Shown here one piece after another: positions 1 through 9,459 of a DNA stretch of 64,000 bases. Source of the DNA: Sphingomonas_R sp036387535. GTDB taxonomy: Bacteria > Pseudomonadota > Alphaproteobacteria > Sphingomonadales > Sphingomonadaceae. The stretch is from positions 1 through 64,000 of the forward strand of contig NZ_DASVTO010000154.1 of the NCBI RefSeq assembly GCF_036387535.1. Reading direction: 5' to 3'. Under the pieces are notes generated by a model. It did no database searches. It was given only the letters and a program-made list of their open reading frames with translations, and was not told where the DNA came from. A program made the translations under genes and the position numbers. The first letter of the stretch is position 1, and each line of letters begins with the position of its first letter.

Positions 1-1
1 C

Positions 2-2038
2 GGTATCCTCGCGGTATTCGGTTATTCGATCAACACTTTGACATTGTTCGGGTTGGTGCTCTCGATCGGCCTGCTGGTCGACGATGCGATCGTGGTGGTC
101 GAAAATGTCGAGCGCGTGATGGAGGAGGAACCGGGCATCAGTCCGCACGATGCCACCGTCAAATCGATGTCCGAAATCCAGACCGCGCTCATCGCGATCG
201 CGCTGGTGCTGTCGGCGGTGTTCCTGCCGATGGCGTTCTTCGGCGGCTCGACCGGCGTGATCTACCGGCAATTCTCGATCACGATCGTCTCCTCGATGAT
301 CCTGTCCGTGGTGGTGGCACTGGTGCTGACCCCCGCCCTGACCGCCAGTCTGCTGAAGCCGCCCGTGCACGACCATGATGGTGCACCGCCGCGCAACCGC
401 GTTGCCGCCTGGTTCGCGCGGGGCAGTGACTGGTTCAACGATCGCTTCGAACGCGGCCAGCGTCGCTACGTGTCCGGCGTGCGCCACGTCCTCGGACGGG
501 CGGTGCCCTGGCTGATCGGTTACGCCGTGATCGTCGCGGTGCTGGCGCTCGTCTTCTTCCGGCTTCCGACCAGCTTCTTGCCGACCGAGGATCAGGGGAT
601 TGCGCAGATCCAGTACACGCTTCCCCCCGGCGCAACCCAGGCGCGAACGATCGCGGCCGCCAAGCAGATCGAGAATTACTTTCTCGGCCCGCAAAGCGGG
701 AACGTCGCCGCGGTCTATACGGTGTCGGGTCAGAGCCAGGGCGGATCCGGCCAAAATGCCGGTCAGGGCTTTATCGCGCTCGCGCCTTGGGATCAGCGCA
801 AGGGCGTGGAGAATAACTCCACCTCGATCACGCAGAACGCCACCCGCGCCCTCAGCACGTTGCGCGACGTCCAGTTCTTCGCGCTCAATCCGCCCACGGT
901 GCGCGGGCTTGGCCAGTCGAACGGTTTCACCCTGGAACTGCTCAACAGCGGCGGCTTGTCGCGGCAAGAGTTCAAGGCGCGCCGGGATCAGTTGCTCGCC
1001 GCTGCGCAGTCTGACACGTCGCTGTCCGCCGTCCGCCTGAACGGGCTGGAGGACACGCCGACGCTCACAGTCAATGTCGATCAGGAAAAGGTCGGCGCTC
1101 TCGGCATCAGCCAGGCCAGCGTCGATGCCACGCTGTCCGCGGCGTGGGGCGGAAATTATGTCAACGATTTCGTTGATCGGGGCCGCGTCAAGCGCGTCTA
1201 TGTGCAGGGCGACGCCCCGTACCGCTCGCGGCCGGAGGATCTGGACAGCTGGTTCGTCCGCACGGACAGCGGACAGATGGCGCCCTTCTCCGCCTTCGCG
1301 ACCACTGCCTGGGGTCAGGCGCCGGCCACGCTCACGCGTTTCAGCGGCCTCCCTTCCTATGAGATCCAGGGCCAGGCCGCACCCGGCAACAGTTCGGGCG
1401 ATGCCATGAACCGGATGATGGAACTTGCCTCCAAACTGCCGGGCACGTCGGTCGCTTGGAGCGGACTGTCGTTCCAGGAACAGCTGTCCGGCGGGCAGGC
1501 GCCGTTGCTGTACGGCCTGTCGCTGCTCGTCGTCTTCCTGTGCCTTGCGGCATTGTACGAAAGCTGGTCGATCCCGTTTTCGGTCATGCTCGTCATTCCG
1601 CTGGGCCTCATCGGCGCGGTGCTGGCGGTGGCGCTGCGCGGGCTCTCGAACGACGTCTATCTCCAGGTCGGACTGCTCACCACCATGGGCCTGTCCGCCA
1701 AGAACGCGATCCTGATCGTCGAGTTTGCGGAACAGGCCGAACGAGGTGGCAAATCGCCCTATGACGCGGTGATCGAAGCCGCCCGACTCCGCCTCCGCCC
1801 GATCCTGATGACCAGTTTGGCGTTCATCTTCGGCGTGCTGCCGCTCGCCATTTCCACCGGCGCCGGTGCGCAGAGCCGGATCGCGATCGGCACCGCCGTG
1901 ATCGGCGGCATGCTGACCGCCACCGTGCTCGCCATCTTCTTCGTACCGCTGTTCTTCGTGCTGGTCCGCCGCCTGTTCCGGCGCGGTCATCTTGCCGACC
2001 ACCGCCCCGATCCGCAGCCGGAGGGCGCACCCGCATGA
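2..2038 (+). CDS. RND multidrug efflux pump inner-membrane permease (5' truncated by window)
   Basis: This is the C-terminal two thirds or so of an AcrB/MexB-type proton-driven pump that exports drugs across both membranes with a periplasmic adaptor and an outer-membrane channel. The reading frame is already open at base 2, so the true start lies outside the window. The TM4 segment GLLVDDAIVVVENVER carries the paired Asp of the proton relay, and GLSAKNAILIVEF carries the matching TM10 Lys. The long periplasmic loop between them is complete. The stop overlaps the start of the channel gene (ATGA), showing translational coupling. The adaptor gene is presumably upstream, out of view. Substrates cannot be inferred. 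Confidence 0.96.
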   Translation, partial: GILAVFGYSINTLTLFGLVLSIGLLVDDAIVVVENVERVMEEEPGISPHDATVKSMSEIQTALIAIALVLSAVFLPMAFFGGSTGVIYRQFSITIVSSMILSVVVALVLTPALTASLLKPPVHDHDGAPPRNRVAAWFARGSDWFNDRFERGQRRYVSGVRHVLGRAVPWLIGYAVIVAVLALVFFRLPTSFLPTEDQGIAQIQYTLPPGATQARTIAAAKQIENYFLGPQSGNVAAVYTVSGQSQGGSGQNAGQGFIALAPWDQRKGVENNSTSITQNATRALSTLRDVQFFALNPPTVRGLGQSNGFTLELLNSGGLSRQEFKARRDQLLAAAQSDTSLSAVRLNGLEDTPTLTVNVDQEKVGALGISQASVDATLSAAWGGNYVNDFVDRGRVKRVYVQGDAPYRSRPEDLDSWFVRTDSGQMAPFSAFATTAWGQAPATLTRFSGLPSYEIQGQAAPGNSSGDAMNRMMELASKLPGTSVAWSGLSFQEQLSGGQAPLLYGLSLLVVFLCLAALYESWSIPFSVMLVIPLGLIGAVLAVALRGLSNDVYLQVGLLTTMGLSAKNAILIVEFAEQAERGGKSPYDAVIEAARLRLRPILMTSLAFIFGVLPLAISTGAGAQSRIAIGTAVIGGMLTATVLAIFFVPLFFVLVRRLFRRGHLADHRPDPQPEGAPA

Positions 2039-3591
2039 TCCGTATCGTCTCCGCCGTCTCGCTCGCTGCGCTGCTTCTGGCCGGATGCAGCCTTGAACCC
2101 CGCTATGAACGCACGCCGGCACCGGTCACCGTCGGCTGGCCGGTCGGCGATGCCTATCTGCGCCGGAGCGAAGCGACGCTGCCGACGCTCTCCTACCGCG
2201 ACATCTTCCGTGATCCGCGGCTGCAGACCATCATCGGCCAGGCGCTGGCCAACAACCGCGATCTGCGGATTGCCGCGGCAAATGTCGCGTCGGCGCGCGC
2301 ACTCTACCGCGTGGAACGATCATCGCTCCTGCCCCAGATCGCCGCGACCGGACGGGCGCAGCTTGGCGACAACGGCACCAGCGGCATCAGCAATAATCTT
2401 GGCAATGGCACGGTCGGAAACGGAAACGGCGGCGTGGGAACCGGGACCGGCGTTGGAACCGGGACTGGCGTGGTCACCACCGGCAGCAATGGCGGCTTCA
2501 CCGATCAATATTCCATCAACGCCGGCATCAGCGCGTTTGAAATCGACCTGTTCGGCCGGATCCGCTCGCTCAGCCGTGCCGCGCTCGCCACCTATTTCGG
2601 TACGGAGGCCGGCGCCCGCGCCAGCCGCCTGACCTTGGTTGGCGAGGTCGCCAGCGCCTATCTCACCTACGCTTCGGACCGCAGCCTGCTCGCGATCGCG
2701 CAGGCAACCGAAGCGAGCGCGGCGCGCTCCGTGGCGCTCACCCGTGCCCGGCTGCAGGGCGGCATCGCCCCGCGCACCGATCTCCGCCAGGCGGAAACCG
2801 TGCTGTTCACCGCGCGCGCCGATACCGCATCGATCACCACGGCTCTGGCGCAGGATGTCAACGCGTTGACGCTGCTGGTCGGTGCGCCGGTCGATCCCGC
2901 CCTGCTGCCTGCTTCGATCGAACGTGTCGACGGACTGTTGGGCGAAGTTCCCGCCGGTCTCAATTCCGACATCCTGCTTCGTCGCCCGGACGTGGTGCAG
3001 TCCGAATTCACGTTGCGGTCCGCGAACGCCCGAATCGGCGCGGCGCGCGCGGCCTTCTTCCCGACCATCAGCCTGACCAGCCTTGCCGGGTTGGCCAGCG
3101 GAGCGCTGTCCTCGCTCTTCTCCGGCGGCGCCTTCAACTGGAGCGTGTCACCGACCGTGTCGCTCCCGATCTTCGACGGCGGCGCCAATCGCGGTAATCT
3201 CGCTTATGCCCGCGCCCAACAGCAACTGGCGCTGGCCACCTACGAACAGACGATCCAGACCGCGTTTCAGGAGGTGTCGGACGCGCTTGCCCGCCGCGGC
3301 ACGATCGATCGCGAACTCGCCGCGCGGCGGGATCTTACCAATGCGGCGCAGGACAATTATTTTCTCGCGGAGCGCGCCTATCGGGGCGGAATCGGGGCTT
3401 TTCTCGATACGCTGGATGCACAGCGCACGCTGTACAGCGCGCAACAGCAGCTGGTGACCACCCGCCTCACGCGCGCGACCAACCTGGTGACCCTCTACCG
3501 TGTGCTTGGCGGGGATGCGCTGATCGCGGGTGACCCCGCCGCGGCGCCGTCGCTGCGCTCGCCGGAGGATGCCGCAGCCGCGACACGCTGA
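2035..3591 (+). CDS. Outer-membrane efflux channel lipoprotein, NodT/OprM family
   Basis: This 518-residue TolC-like protein should trimerise to form the outer-membrane exit duct for the RND pump encoded just upstream. The N-terminus is a lipoprotein signal (LLLAGCS lipobox, Cys18), and two OEP repeats follow with typical alpha-barrel segments (LFGRIRSLSRA, LRRPDVVQSE, PIFDGGANRG). Start and pump stop overlap as ATGA. An oddity is a Gly/Thr/Asn-rich insertion at about residues 118-158, where the DNA has an imperfect 18-bp tandem duplication; it lies where a surface loop is expected. The 3' end overlaps the convergent DUF2721 gene by 97 bp. Confidence 0.95.
   Translation: MIRIVSAVSLAALLLAGCSLEPRYERTPAPVTVGWPVGDAYLRRSEATLPTLSYRDIFRDPRLQTIIGQALANNRDLRIAAANVASARALYRVERSSLLPQIAATGRAQLGDNGTSGISNNLGNGTVGNGNGGVGTGTGVGTGTGVVTTGSNGGFTDQYSINAGISAFEIDLFGRIRSLSRAALATYFGTEAGARASRLTLVGEVASAYLTYASDRSLLAIAQATEASAARSVALTRARLQGGIAPRTDLRQAETVLFTARADTASITTALAQDVNALTLLVGAPVDPALLPASIERVDGLLGEVPAGLNSDILLRRPDVVQSEFTLRSANARIGAARAAFFPTISLTSLAGLASGALSSLFSGGAFNWSVSPTVSLPIFDGGANRGNLAYARAQQQLALATYEQTIQTAFQEVSDALARRGTIDRELAARRDLTNAAQDNYFLAERAYRGGIGAFLDTLDAQRTLYSAQQQLVTTRLTRATNLVTLYRVLGGDALIAGDPAAAPSLRSPEDAAAATR
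2437..2472 (+). repeat. 18-bp tandem duplication inside the efflux channel gene
   Basis: Two adjacent copies (2437-2454 and 2455-2472) of GGAACCGGGACYGGCGTK differ at two positions. The unit is a multiple of three, so gain or loss changes only the length of the Gly-Thr-rich loop (repeated GTGTGV) and keeps the frame. The sequence just before it is built from shorter related GGAAAC units. Confidence 0.8.
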
Positions 3592-4073
3592 TCCGCCGCC
3601 CACTGCCACCAGCGCCGTTCCTGGCGCTCCAGCAATTCGTGCCGGATCTTGATGCTCTTCATCGACAGATGCACCTCGAACAGGAACATCGTGAGACCGC
3701 CGATCAGCATCATCATGGCGATGGCGAAGATGATCGCCATCGTCCGTGAAAACCCGATCCCGATCAGCCGCGCCAGGAACAGTCCGGCCACGACGCCGCA
3801 GATCAGGGCGGCACTGGCGGTACAGAGCGAAATTGCGATGCTCACCACCCGCATCCGACGATCGAGCAGGCGCAGCTCCCAGACTTGCCGTGCATGATCG
3901 GCGTGCCCCGGCGGCGTGAACCGCATCTCCAGCGCGCGGGCGCGATCGACGACCCGCGCCAGCCGCCCCACCATCACGTTCAGGAAAGCACCGATCCCGG
4001 TCAACAGGAACACAGGCGCCGTCGCCATCTGGATGGTATGCGCAAGCTCCGCGGCGGCGTTGGGTTCGATCAT
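3495..4073 (-). CDS. DUF2721 family membrane protein
   Basis: This 192-residue integral membrane protein matches the DUF2721 family: an N-terminal helix with APVFLLTGIGAFLNVMVGRL followed by a conserved basic motif (ARVVDRARALE), then two more hydrophobic helices at about residues 75-135. The function of the family is unknown. I start it at the ATG of MIEPNAAAEL because the family begins there; an in-frame extension back to 4196 looks non-coding (Arg/His-rich). The C-terminal 55 or so residues are low-complexity and partly overlap the convergent efflux-channel gene, so the tail may not be conserved. Confidence 0.8.
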   Translation of the reverse strand: MIEPNAAAELAHTIQMATAPVFLLTGIGAFLNVMVGRLARVVDRARALEMRFTPPGHADHARQVWELRLLDRRMRVVSIAISLCTASAALICGVVAGLFLARLIGIGFSRTMAIIFAIAMMMLIGGLTMFLFEVHLSMKSIKIRHELLERQERRWWQWAADQRVAAAASSGERSDGAAAGSPAISASPPSTR

Positions 4074-4156
4074 GAATAGTCGATGACGGCAGCGACGATG
4101 CGGCGTCAAGGGAAATGGCGGCATCAGCAGACCGCCATCGCCGTCATCCCGGCAAA

Positions 4157-4303
4157 TCAGGCGAGCAGGACAACCGCGGTGATCAGCGACGTCCACAGCG
4201 CGAGCGATAATCCGGTTACCGTCACCAGCCCAAGCAAAAGGCTGTCGTGGTTGCTTGGCCGATCGGAATCGGAGTCGTCGCGGGAAAAAGTGATCTTGTT
4301 CAT
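4157..4303 (-). CDS. Small single-pass membrane protein (48 aa), unknown function
   Basis: This short ORF begins MNKITFSRDDSDSDRPS and continues into one hydrophobic helix (about residues 22-46) that runs to the C-terminus. A GAGG ribosome-binding site sits 6 bases before the ATG at 4303, which argues for this start over the upstream in-frame one at 4348. The acidic Ser/Asp-rich head and C-terminal anchor suggest a tail-anchored peptide. I do not recognise a family. It sits alone between the DUF2721 gene and the divergent M16 protease. Confidence 0.5.
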   Translation of the reverse strand: MNKITFSRDDSDSDRPSNHDSLLLGLVTVTGLSLALWTSLITAVVLLA

Positions 4304-4622
4304 GACATCCTCAAGGAAGCCCTCTCTGTGGCTTCTCTTGATAACCATAAATCATGGATGTTCGCTAAGATCAATGGGCGCCAAGGAGAATCTTTGATCG
4401 TGGCGGGCGCGAACGGGTACCGGAAAATCCGACCCGGCATTCTCCTGAATGCCGGGTCGCAGGGTCATGCTAGGGAGCATGATCCAAGCTAACTCTTCTT
4501 GCAGGGTAGACAAGATAGAGTCGCTTGTCGGTGCGATAGGATGTGTCGCGGCTGCGGCGTGATTGCGGGCGATCCGCCGCTCGGCTAACGCCGCGGATCG
4601 GACCGGGATCAAGGGTGCCTGC
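4304..4622. other. Intergenic region between the small membrane protein and the M16 protease
   Basis: About 320 bp without a convincing gene. It is less GC-rich near 4310-4400, where the promoter of the small membrane gene should lie, and it contains a perfect 13-bp hairpin (4430-4459). Promoter elements for the M16 gene are expected here but none was assigned. Confidence 0.6.
4430..4459. repeat. Perfect 13-bp inverted repeat / hairpin
   Basis: CGACCCGGCATTC (4430-4442) and its exact complement (4447-4459) flank a 4-base TCCT loop. On the minus strand the hairpin is followed by GATTTTCC, a weak T tract, but no leftward gene ends here. On the plus strand there is no T tract. It could be a dispersed palindromic element or an RNA hairpin in the M16 leader. 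Confidence 0.6.
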
Positions 4623-7469
4623 ATGCCAAATCTTCTGCGTGGGATGGCCACGGTTCTGATGTGCGCGGCGGTTCCGCTCGGTGCACAGACACCGGGCCCT
4701 GTCGCCGTCAACCCGGCCGGCGATACCGCCTGGCTCTACCGTGGCAGCGACATTCCTCAGGACCCGGCATGGCGGTTCGGCACGCTTTCCAACGGCTTGC
4801 GCTATGCACTGCGCCGCAATGCGCTGCCGGCCGGAACCTTGTCGATCCGTGTGCGGATCGGTGCCGGCGGGCTGGAGGAACGGCCCGACGAACAGGGCTA
4901 TGCGCATTTTCTCGAACATATGCTGTTCCGCGGTACGGCGGCTGTTCCCGATGGCGAGGCGATCCGCGTATGGCAACGGCTTGGCGCCAGCTTCGGCGCG
5001 GACACCAACGCGTTCACCTCGCTGACCGCCACCACCTATGTCCTCGATCTGCCGCGCACCGACACGGCATCGGTCGATACCGCGCTGTCGGTGCTGTCGG
5101 GCATGATGCGCCAGGCAACGCTGGGCGGACCGGCGGTGGACATCGAACGCAAGGTGGTCATCGCAGAACGCGACCTCCGGCTCCCACCCCTTGCCCGCCG
5201 GCTGCAGGATCTCACCAAACCCCTGTTGTTCAGCGGCACGCGCGCCGCCACCAGTGAGGTGACCGGCACCGAACAGACCCTGTCCGCCGCTACGCCCGAT
5301 CGCCTGCGTGCCTTCTACGATCGCTGGTATCGCCCGGACAATGCTGTGCTGACCATCGTCGGCGATATCGATGTCGCGCAGATGGAGGTACTGGCCCGTC
5401 GCCATTTCGGCGGCTGGACGGGTCGCGGGCCGGCGCCCCGGCCGATCGCCTATGGCACGCCGGTGGTACCCGCGATCACCAGCGCGGTGCTGTCCGATCC
5501 TCAGGCGTCGAACGGGCTCGCGCTGTTTTGGGTGCGTGCGCATGACGATCGCCCCTGGACGAAAGACCGCCAGGCCGTCGCCTATGTCCGTGAACTCGCG
5601 TTGCGGATCATCAACCGCCGCCTGACGCGGAAAGCGCGCGCCGGCGCCGGCTTCGTCGCGGCCGGCGCCAGCCAGTCGGAAGGACGTCACGGCGTCGACC
5701 TGGTCCAGATCGGCGCCACCACCCGAACCGGACAGGCGCAGCAGGCGCTGAACGATCTGTACGGCGTGCTCGCCGATATCGATGCCACACCGCCGACCGC
5801 GGCAGAGATCGCCCGCGAAGCCGCCGACATAGACGAACTGTTCCGCGCGCGTGTCGCGGGGGAAACGACCGCGACGTCGCCCGCCCTCGCCAATCTCCTG
5901 ATCCAGTCGGTGGACGAAGGCGACGTCGTCGCAACGGCAACCACCTATGCGACGATCTTCGCCGCGTCGAAGGCGATGCTGGCTCCGGACAAGGTCGGTG
6001 CGGTCATGCGCAGCCTGATCAGCGGCCCGCCCCGGGCGCTGCTGACATCGCCGGCGCCGGTTCCCGGCGGTCAGCCGGGTTTCGCCAGGACGCTGGTCGC
6101 CGCCCGCGCGATCAAGGCGGCGGCACGATCGACCGACCGCGACGTCAGCTTCGCCGATCTGGCGCCGCCGGCCGCACCGGGTCGCATCGTGTCGCGCACG
6201 CAGATCGCCGACTATGACGCGACCCGGATACGTTTCGCCAACGGCGTCGATCTTGTCGTCAAACGCACGCCGTTCGACAAGGATCGGGTTGCCGTCGTCA
6301 CGCTGGTCGGCAACGGGATGGCCGCGCTCGATCCCGCCCGCCCCGCGCCCTTATGGTCGCTCGGCGCCGTCGCCGAAGGCGGCATCGGCCCGTTCGACGC
6401 CGATGCGCTGGAACGGCTGATGGCCGGCCGGCGCCTCGGCATCGCGCTGTCGCTGGGCGAACGCGAAATCCGGTATAGCGGCTTCACCAATCAACGGGAT
6501 CTGGCCGACGAACTCCGCCTGCTCGGCGCGGCGGTCGCCGAACCGCGGTTCGATCCGAGCAGCCTGGGCCGGCTCAAGGACGCGGCCGTCCAGAATTACG
6601 ACACCAGCCTCGCCACGCCCGGCGGTGCTGCCGGCACCATGATTACGGAGATCCTGCACGGCGGGGACAAGCGCTATGCCTACCCCGCGCGCGACGCCAT
6701 TGCCGCGCTGACCCTTGATGCGTTTCGCGGCTTCTGGACGCCGCTGCTGGCGCCGGGCATTCGCCGGGTCGTGATCCTGGGTGACGTCGATGTCGAAGCC
6801 GCGATCCGCGCCGCCGCCGCGACTGTCGGTGCCACCCCCGCCCGTCCGCAACAGGCCGTCGCACCCGACCGACTGGACTCCCACCCGTTCACGCCCGCCG
6901 CGACGCCCGTCATCATCCGCCACCGCGGCGATCCGGCGCAGGCCATCGCGGTCGTGGCCTGGCCCACGACCGGTGGGCTGGCCGATCTGGATCAAACCCG
7001 CGCGCTCAGGGTGGCCGCCGATATCGTCCAGGCGCGGCTGTTCGACCGATTCCGCGAAGCCGAAGGCGGCGGCTACGCCCCCAATGTCGCCAGCGCGGCA
7101 TCGCTGACGCAACCCTCGTTCGGCCTCTTCTCCGCCAGCAGCCAGCTGCGTCGCGACCGCATTCCCGATTTCGAACGCGCCGTCCGGGAAATCCAGGCCG
7201 ATCTCGCCACCAACGGTCCCACCGCCGACGAAGTCGCGCGGGTGGTCACCCCGATCGTCAGCGGCAACGAACGCGCGCTGCGTACCAATGGCTATTGGCA
7301 GGGCGTGTTGATCGGCGACCTGGACGATCCCCGTCTGCACCGCGTCCATGCGACCATCGTGGCGGGCTACCGCGGCGTCACGCCGGCGGCGGTCAAGGCC
7401 GCGATGATGACATGGATCGCCGGCAAACCGTCACTCCGCATCCAGGTGCTCGGCCCGGGGAAACCCTGA
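4623..7469 (+). CDS. M16 family zinc metallopeptidase, PqqL-like, exported
   Basis: This 948-residue protein has an N-terminal signal peptide (start MPNLLRGMATVLMCAAVPLGAQ, predicted cleavage after residue 20 or so) and then the inverted zinc motif HFLEH with His95, Glu98 and His99; the downstream third ligand Glu is expected about 75 residues later, near KVVIAERDL. Two M16 core domains plus two M16C domains fit in this length, as in E. coli PqqL (about 930 residues). It should act in the periplasm as a clam-shell peptidase on oligopeptides. The ATG at 4623 is preferred to an in-frame start at 4563 because it begins the signal peptide. It is monocistronic and convergent with the aldolase-like gene. 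Confidence 0.93.
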   Translation: MPNLLRGMATVLMCAAVPLGAQTPGPVAVNPAGDTAWLYRGSDIPQDPAWRFGTLSNGLRYALRRNALPAGTLSIRVRIGAGGLEERPDEQGYAHFLEHMLFRGTAAVPDGEAIRVWQRLGASFGADTNAFTSLTATTYVLDLPRTDTASVDTALSVLSGMMRQATLGGPAVDIERKVVIAERDLRLPPLARRLQDLTKPLLFSGTRAATSEVTGTEQTLSAATPDRLRAFYDRWYRPDNAVLTIVGDIDVAQMEVLARRHFGGWTGRGPAPRPIAYGTPVVPAITSAVLSDPQASNGLALFWVRAHDDRPWTKDRQAVAYVRELALRIINRRLTRKARAGAGFVAAGASQSEGRHGVDLVQIGATTRTGQAQQALNDLYGVLADIDATPPTAAEIAREAADIDELFRARVAGETTATSPALANLLIQSVDEGDVVATATTYATIFAASKAMLAPDKVGAVMRSLISGPPRALLTSPAPVPGGQPGFARTLVAARAIKAAARSTDRDVSFADLAPPAAPGRIVSRTQIADYDATRIRFANGVDLVVKRTPFDKDRVAVVTLVGNGMAALDPARPAPLWSLGAVAEGGIGPFDADALERLMAGRRLGIALSLGEREIRYSGFTNQRDLADELRLLGAAVAEPRFDPSSLGRLKDAAVQNYDTSLATPGGAAGTMITEILHGGDKRYAYPARDAIAALTLDAFRGFWTPLLAPGIRRVVILGDVDVEAAIRAAAATVGATPARPQQAVAPDRLDSHPFTPAATPVIIRHRGDPAQAIAVVAWPTTGGLADLDQTRALRVAADIVQARLFDRFREAEGGGYAPNVASAASLTQPSFGLFSASSQLRRDRIPDFERAVREIQADLATNGPTADEVARVVTPIVSGNERALRTNGYWQGVLIGDLDDPRLHRVHATIVAGYRGVTPAAVKAAMMTWIAGKPSLRIQVLGPGKP

Positions 7470-7482
7470 CCGCCGGGCTGCG

Positions 7483-8262
7483 TCAGTCGCGGTAGCTCGG
7501 GTCGCGCCGGTCCAGCTTGCGCAGCAGCGCCGGCCACGCCATCAGGTCGGCCAGCATCTTCATGCCGGGTCCGCTCGACTGCCCCTGCACCTTTTCCGGC
7601 GTGCCCTGCGGCGGTGCGCTCAGCGCGTTGCGCCCGGCCGACAACATGTGCACCTGCGCCTCGCACGCGCGTTCCAGGAAATACATCCGCAGAAACGCCT
7701 GCCCCACCGTCTCGCCCACGGTCAGCGTACCGTGGTTGCGCAGCAGCATCGCATTCTTCGATCCCAGATCGGCAACCAGCCGGTCGCGCTCCTCCAGTTC
7801 GGTCGCGATCCCTTCATAGTCGTGATAGGCGACGTCATGCCGTGCAATCATCGCGGTCTGGGTATGCGGCAACAGCCCTTCGTCCATCGCAGACACCGCC
7901 TGTCCATAAGAGGTATGCAGGTGCAGCACCGCCATCGCATCGTCCCGCCCCATGTGGATGGCACTGTGGATCACGAACCCCGCTGCATTGACCATATAGG
8001 GCGTCTCCATGACCGGCCGCCCGTTCGTGTCGATCTTCACCAGCGATGACGCGGTGATTTCCTCGAACATCATCTGATACGGGTTGATCAGGAAATGATG
8101 TTCCGGACCCGGCACCCGCGCGGACAGATGCGTGAAGATCAGGTCGTCCCAACCATAGAGCGCCACCAGCCGATAGGCCGCGGCCAGATCGACCCGCGCC
8201 TGCCATTCCTCGGGTGAAACCTGGTCTCGCACATTGCTGCTGTTCAGGGCCACACTCGCCAT
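7483..8262 (-). CDS. Class II aldolase/adducin domain protein
   Basis: This 259-residue protein belongs to the zinc-dependent class II aldolase/adducin fold (fuculose-phosphate aldolase relatives). Visible family marks are the N-terminal YGWDDLIFTHLSARVPG segment, zinc-ligand His residues in VLHLHTSYGQAV, and the LLRNHGTLTVG segment with the third His. Cytosolic; the true substrate is unknown, and many members of this adducin-like subgroup have no proven activity. GAGGA lies 8 bases before the ATG at 8262, so I use that instead of the ATG at 8271, which abuts the Shine-Dalgarno. It is a single gene, convergent with the M16 protease. Confidence 0.88.
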   Translation of the reverse strand: MASVALNSSNVRDQVSPEEWQARVDLAAAYRLVALYGWDDLIFTHLSARVPGPEHHFLINPYQMMFEEITASSLVKIDTNGRPVMETPYMVNAAGFVIHSAIHMGRDDAMAVLHLHTSYGQAVSAMDEGLLPHTQTAMIARHDVAYHDYEGIATELEERDRLVADLGSKNAMLLRNHGTLTVGETVGQAFLRMYFLERACEAQVHMLSAGRNALSAPPQGTPEKVQGQSSGPGMKMLADLMAWPALLRKLDRRDPSYRD

Positions 8263-8455
8263 CACGCACATCCTCTTCGACTATTTTGCGGCAAGCCTAA
8301 ACCGCCCAACGTCCCCGCGCCAGTCGCTGAAAATGACCCGCAGGCCCCCGACGGACACGGGCGCCTGCGGACGTAGCGGCAATCTTCGAGATATTTTTAC
8401 GGCCATCATCATGGCCCATCGCGGCATGCCGATCACCGCTGCGTGCGTGCCCGGT

Positions 8456-8659
8456 TCAGGCGGGTGCGACTCCGTCGACGTCGACCAGTCCCTCCGCCAC
8501 CATCAGGCCCTGCACCCGCACGCGTTTCTCGATCCGGTCGACCGGTACACGGTGCAGATCCAGCCGCCAGACTCCGCCGGCGTCGCGGCGCAGCGCGAAC
8601 CCGCCGCCATCGCGGATCAACGTGCCCGTCTCGTCGACCGGACTCCCGATCGCGACCAT
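8456..8659 (-). CDS. Small DUF5818-like protein (67 aa)
   Basis: The sequence MVAIGSPVDETGTLIRDGGG followed by FALRRDAGGVWRLDLHRV and RIEKRVRVQGL has the layout of short sphingomonad DUF5818 proteins: a TGTL-xRxxxGFAL start, an xxWxLD centre and an RVRVxG end, which I read as a small OB-like beta fold. It starts 6 bp after the stop of the YdfG-like gene on the same strand, so it is probably the last gene of the dsbD-ydfG operon. Family membership comes from memory of the pattern. Function unknown. Confidence 0.6.
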   Translation of the reverse strand: MVAIGSPVDETGTLIRDGGGFALRRDAGGVWRLDLHRVPVDRIEKRVRVQGLMVAEGLVDVDGVAPA

Positions 8660-8665
8660 CCTGGC

Positions 8666-9424
8666 TCAGCGCTCCCGCTTCACCACGAACGGCCCCGCAC
8701 CCTGCACCACCGGCATCAACTCGATCCGGTTGACGTTCACATGCCGCGGCAGGCCAACGATCCAGAGCACCGCTTCCGCGACATCCTCCGCCGTCATCGG
8801 CGTGGTGTCGGCATAGGGCGCCGCTGCCTTGTCCGCATCGCCGCCAAACCGGATTATGCTGAATTCCGTCCCGCCGACCAGTCCGGGTTGCACGTCACTC
8901 ACCCGCACGCCGGTGCCCGCCACATCGGTCTTCAAGCCCAGTGTGAACTGCTGCACGAACGCTTTGGTCGCGCCATAGACGTTGCCACCCGGATAGGGAT
9001 AGTTGGCGGCCACACTGCCCAGATTAACGATATCACCCCGCTCGCGCGCGACCATGCCGGGCAGGATCGCGTGCGTCATCCGCATCAGGCCCAACACGTT
9101 GGTGGCGACCATCTGCTCCCATTGGCCCAGGTCGCTGTCCTGCGCGGGTGTCGTGCCCAGCGCGAGCCCGGCGTTGTTGACCAGGATGTCGATCGCCCGC
9201 CATGCCTCGGGCAGCACGCGCGGCAAGCCCGCCACCGCCGCGGCATCCGTCACGTCCAGCGTCCAGGGCAGCACGGATTCCGATCCCAAATCGTGCTGCA
9301 ACGCCTCCAACCGTTCGGTCCGTCGCCCGGTGGCGATCACCCGATAGCCGGCCGCAACCAGCCGCCGCGCAATCTCGCGCCCGAACCCGGCGGTCGCCCC
9401 CGTCACCAACGCCGTCCTGCCCAT
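8666..9424 (-). CDS. YdfG-like NADP-dependent short-chain dehydrogenase
   Basis: This 252-residue SDR has the cofactor motif GATAGFG near its N-terminus, an Arg-rich turn (ATGRRTERLEAL) expected for NADP(H), NNAGLALG, and the catalytic YGATK. The stretches VQPGLVGGTEFS and LPRHVNVNRIELMPV closely follow E. coli YdfG, which oxidises L-allo-threonine and 3-hydroxy acids. I start it at the ATG at 9424, 9 bases after GGAAGGA; the in-frame ATG at 9439 lies on top of that Shine-Dalgarno. It follows the DsbD-like gene by 35 bp and precedes the DUF5818-like gene by 6 bp. Confidence 0.88.
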   Translation of the reverse strand: MGRTALVTGATAGFGREIARRLVAAGYRVIATGRRTERLEALQHDLGSESVLPWTLDVTDAAAVAGLPRVLPEAWRAIDILVNNAGLALGTTPAQDSDLGQWEQMVATNVLGLMRMTHAILPGMVARERGDIVNLGSVAANYPYPGGNVYGATKAFVQQFTLGLKTDVAGTGVRVSDVQPGLVGGTEFSIIRFGGDADKAAAPYADTTPMTAEDVAEAVLWIVGLPRHVNVNRIELMPVVQGAGPFVVKRER

Positions 9425-9459
9425 CGCCCCGCGTCCTTCCATTCGCCGATCCAACCCGC

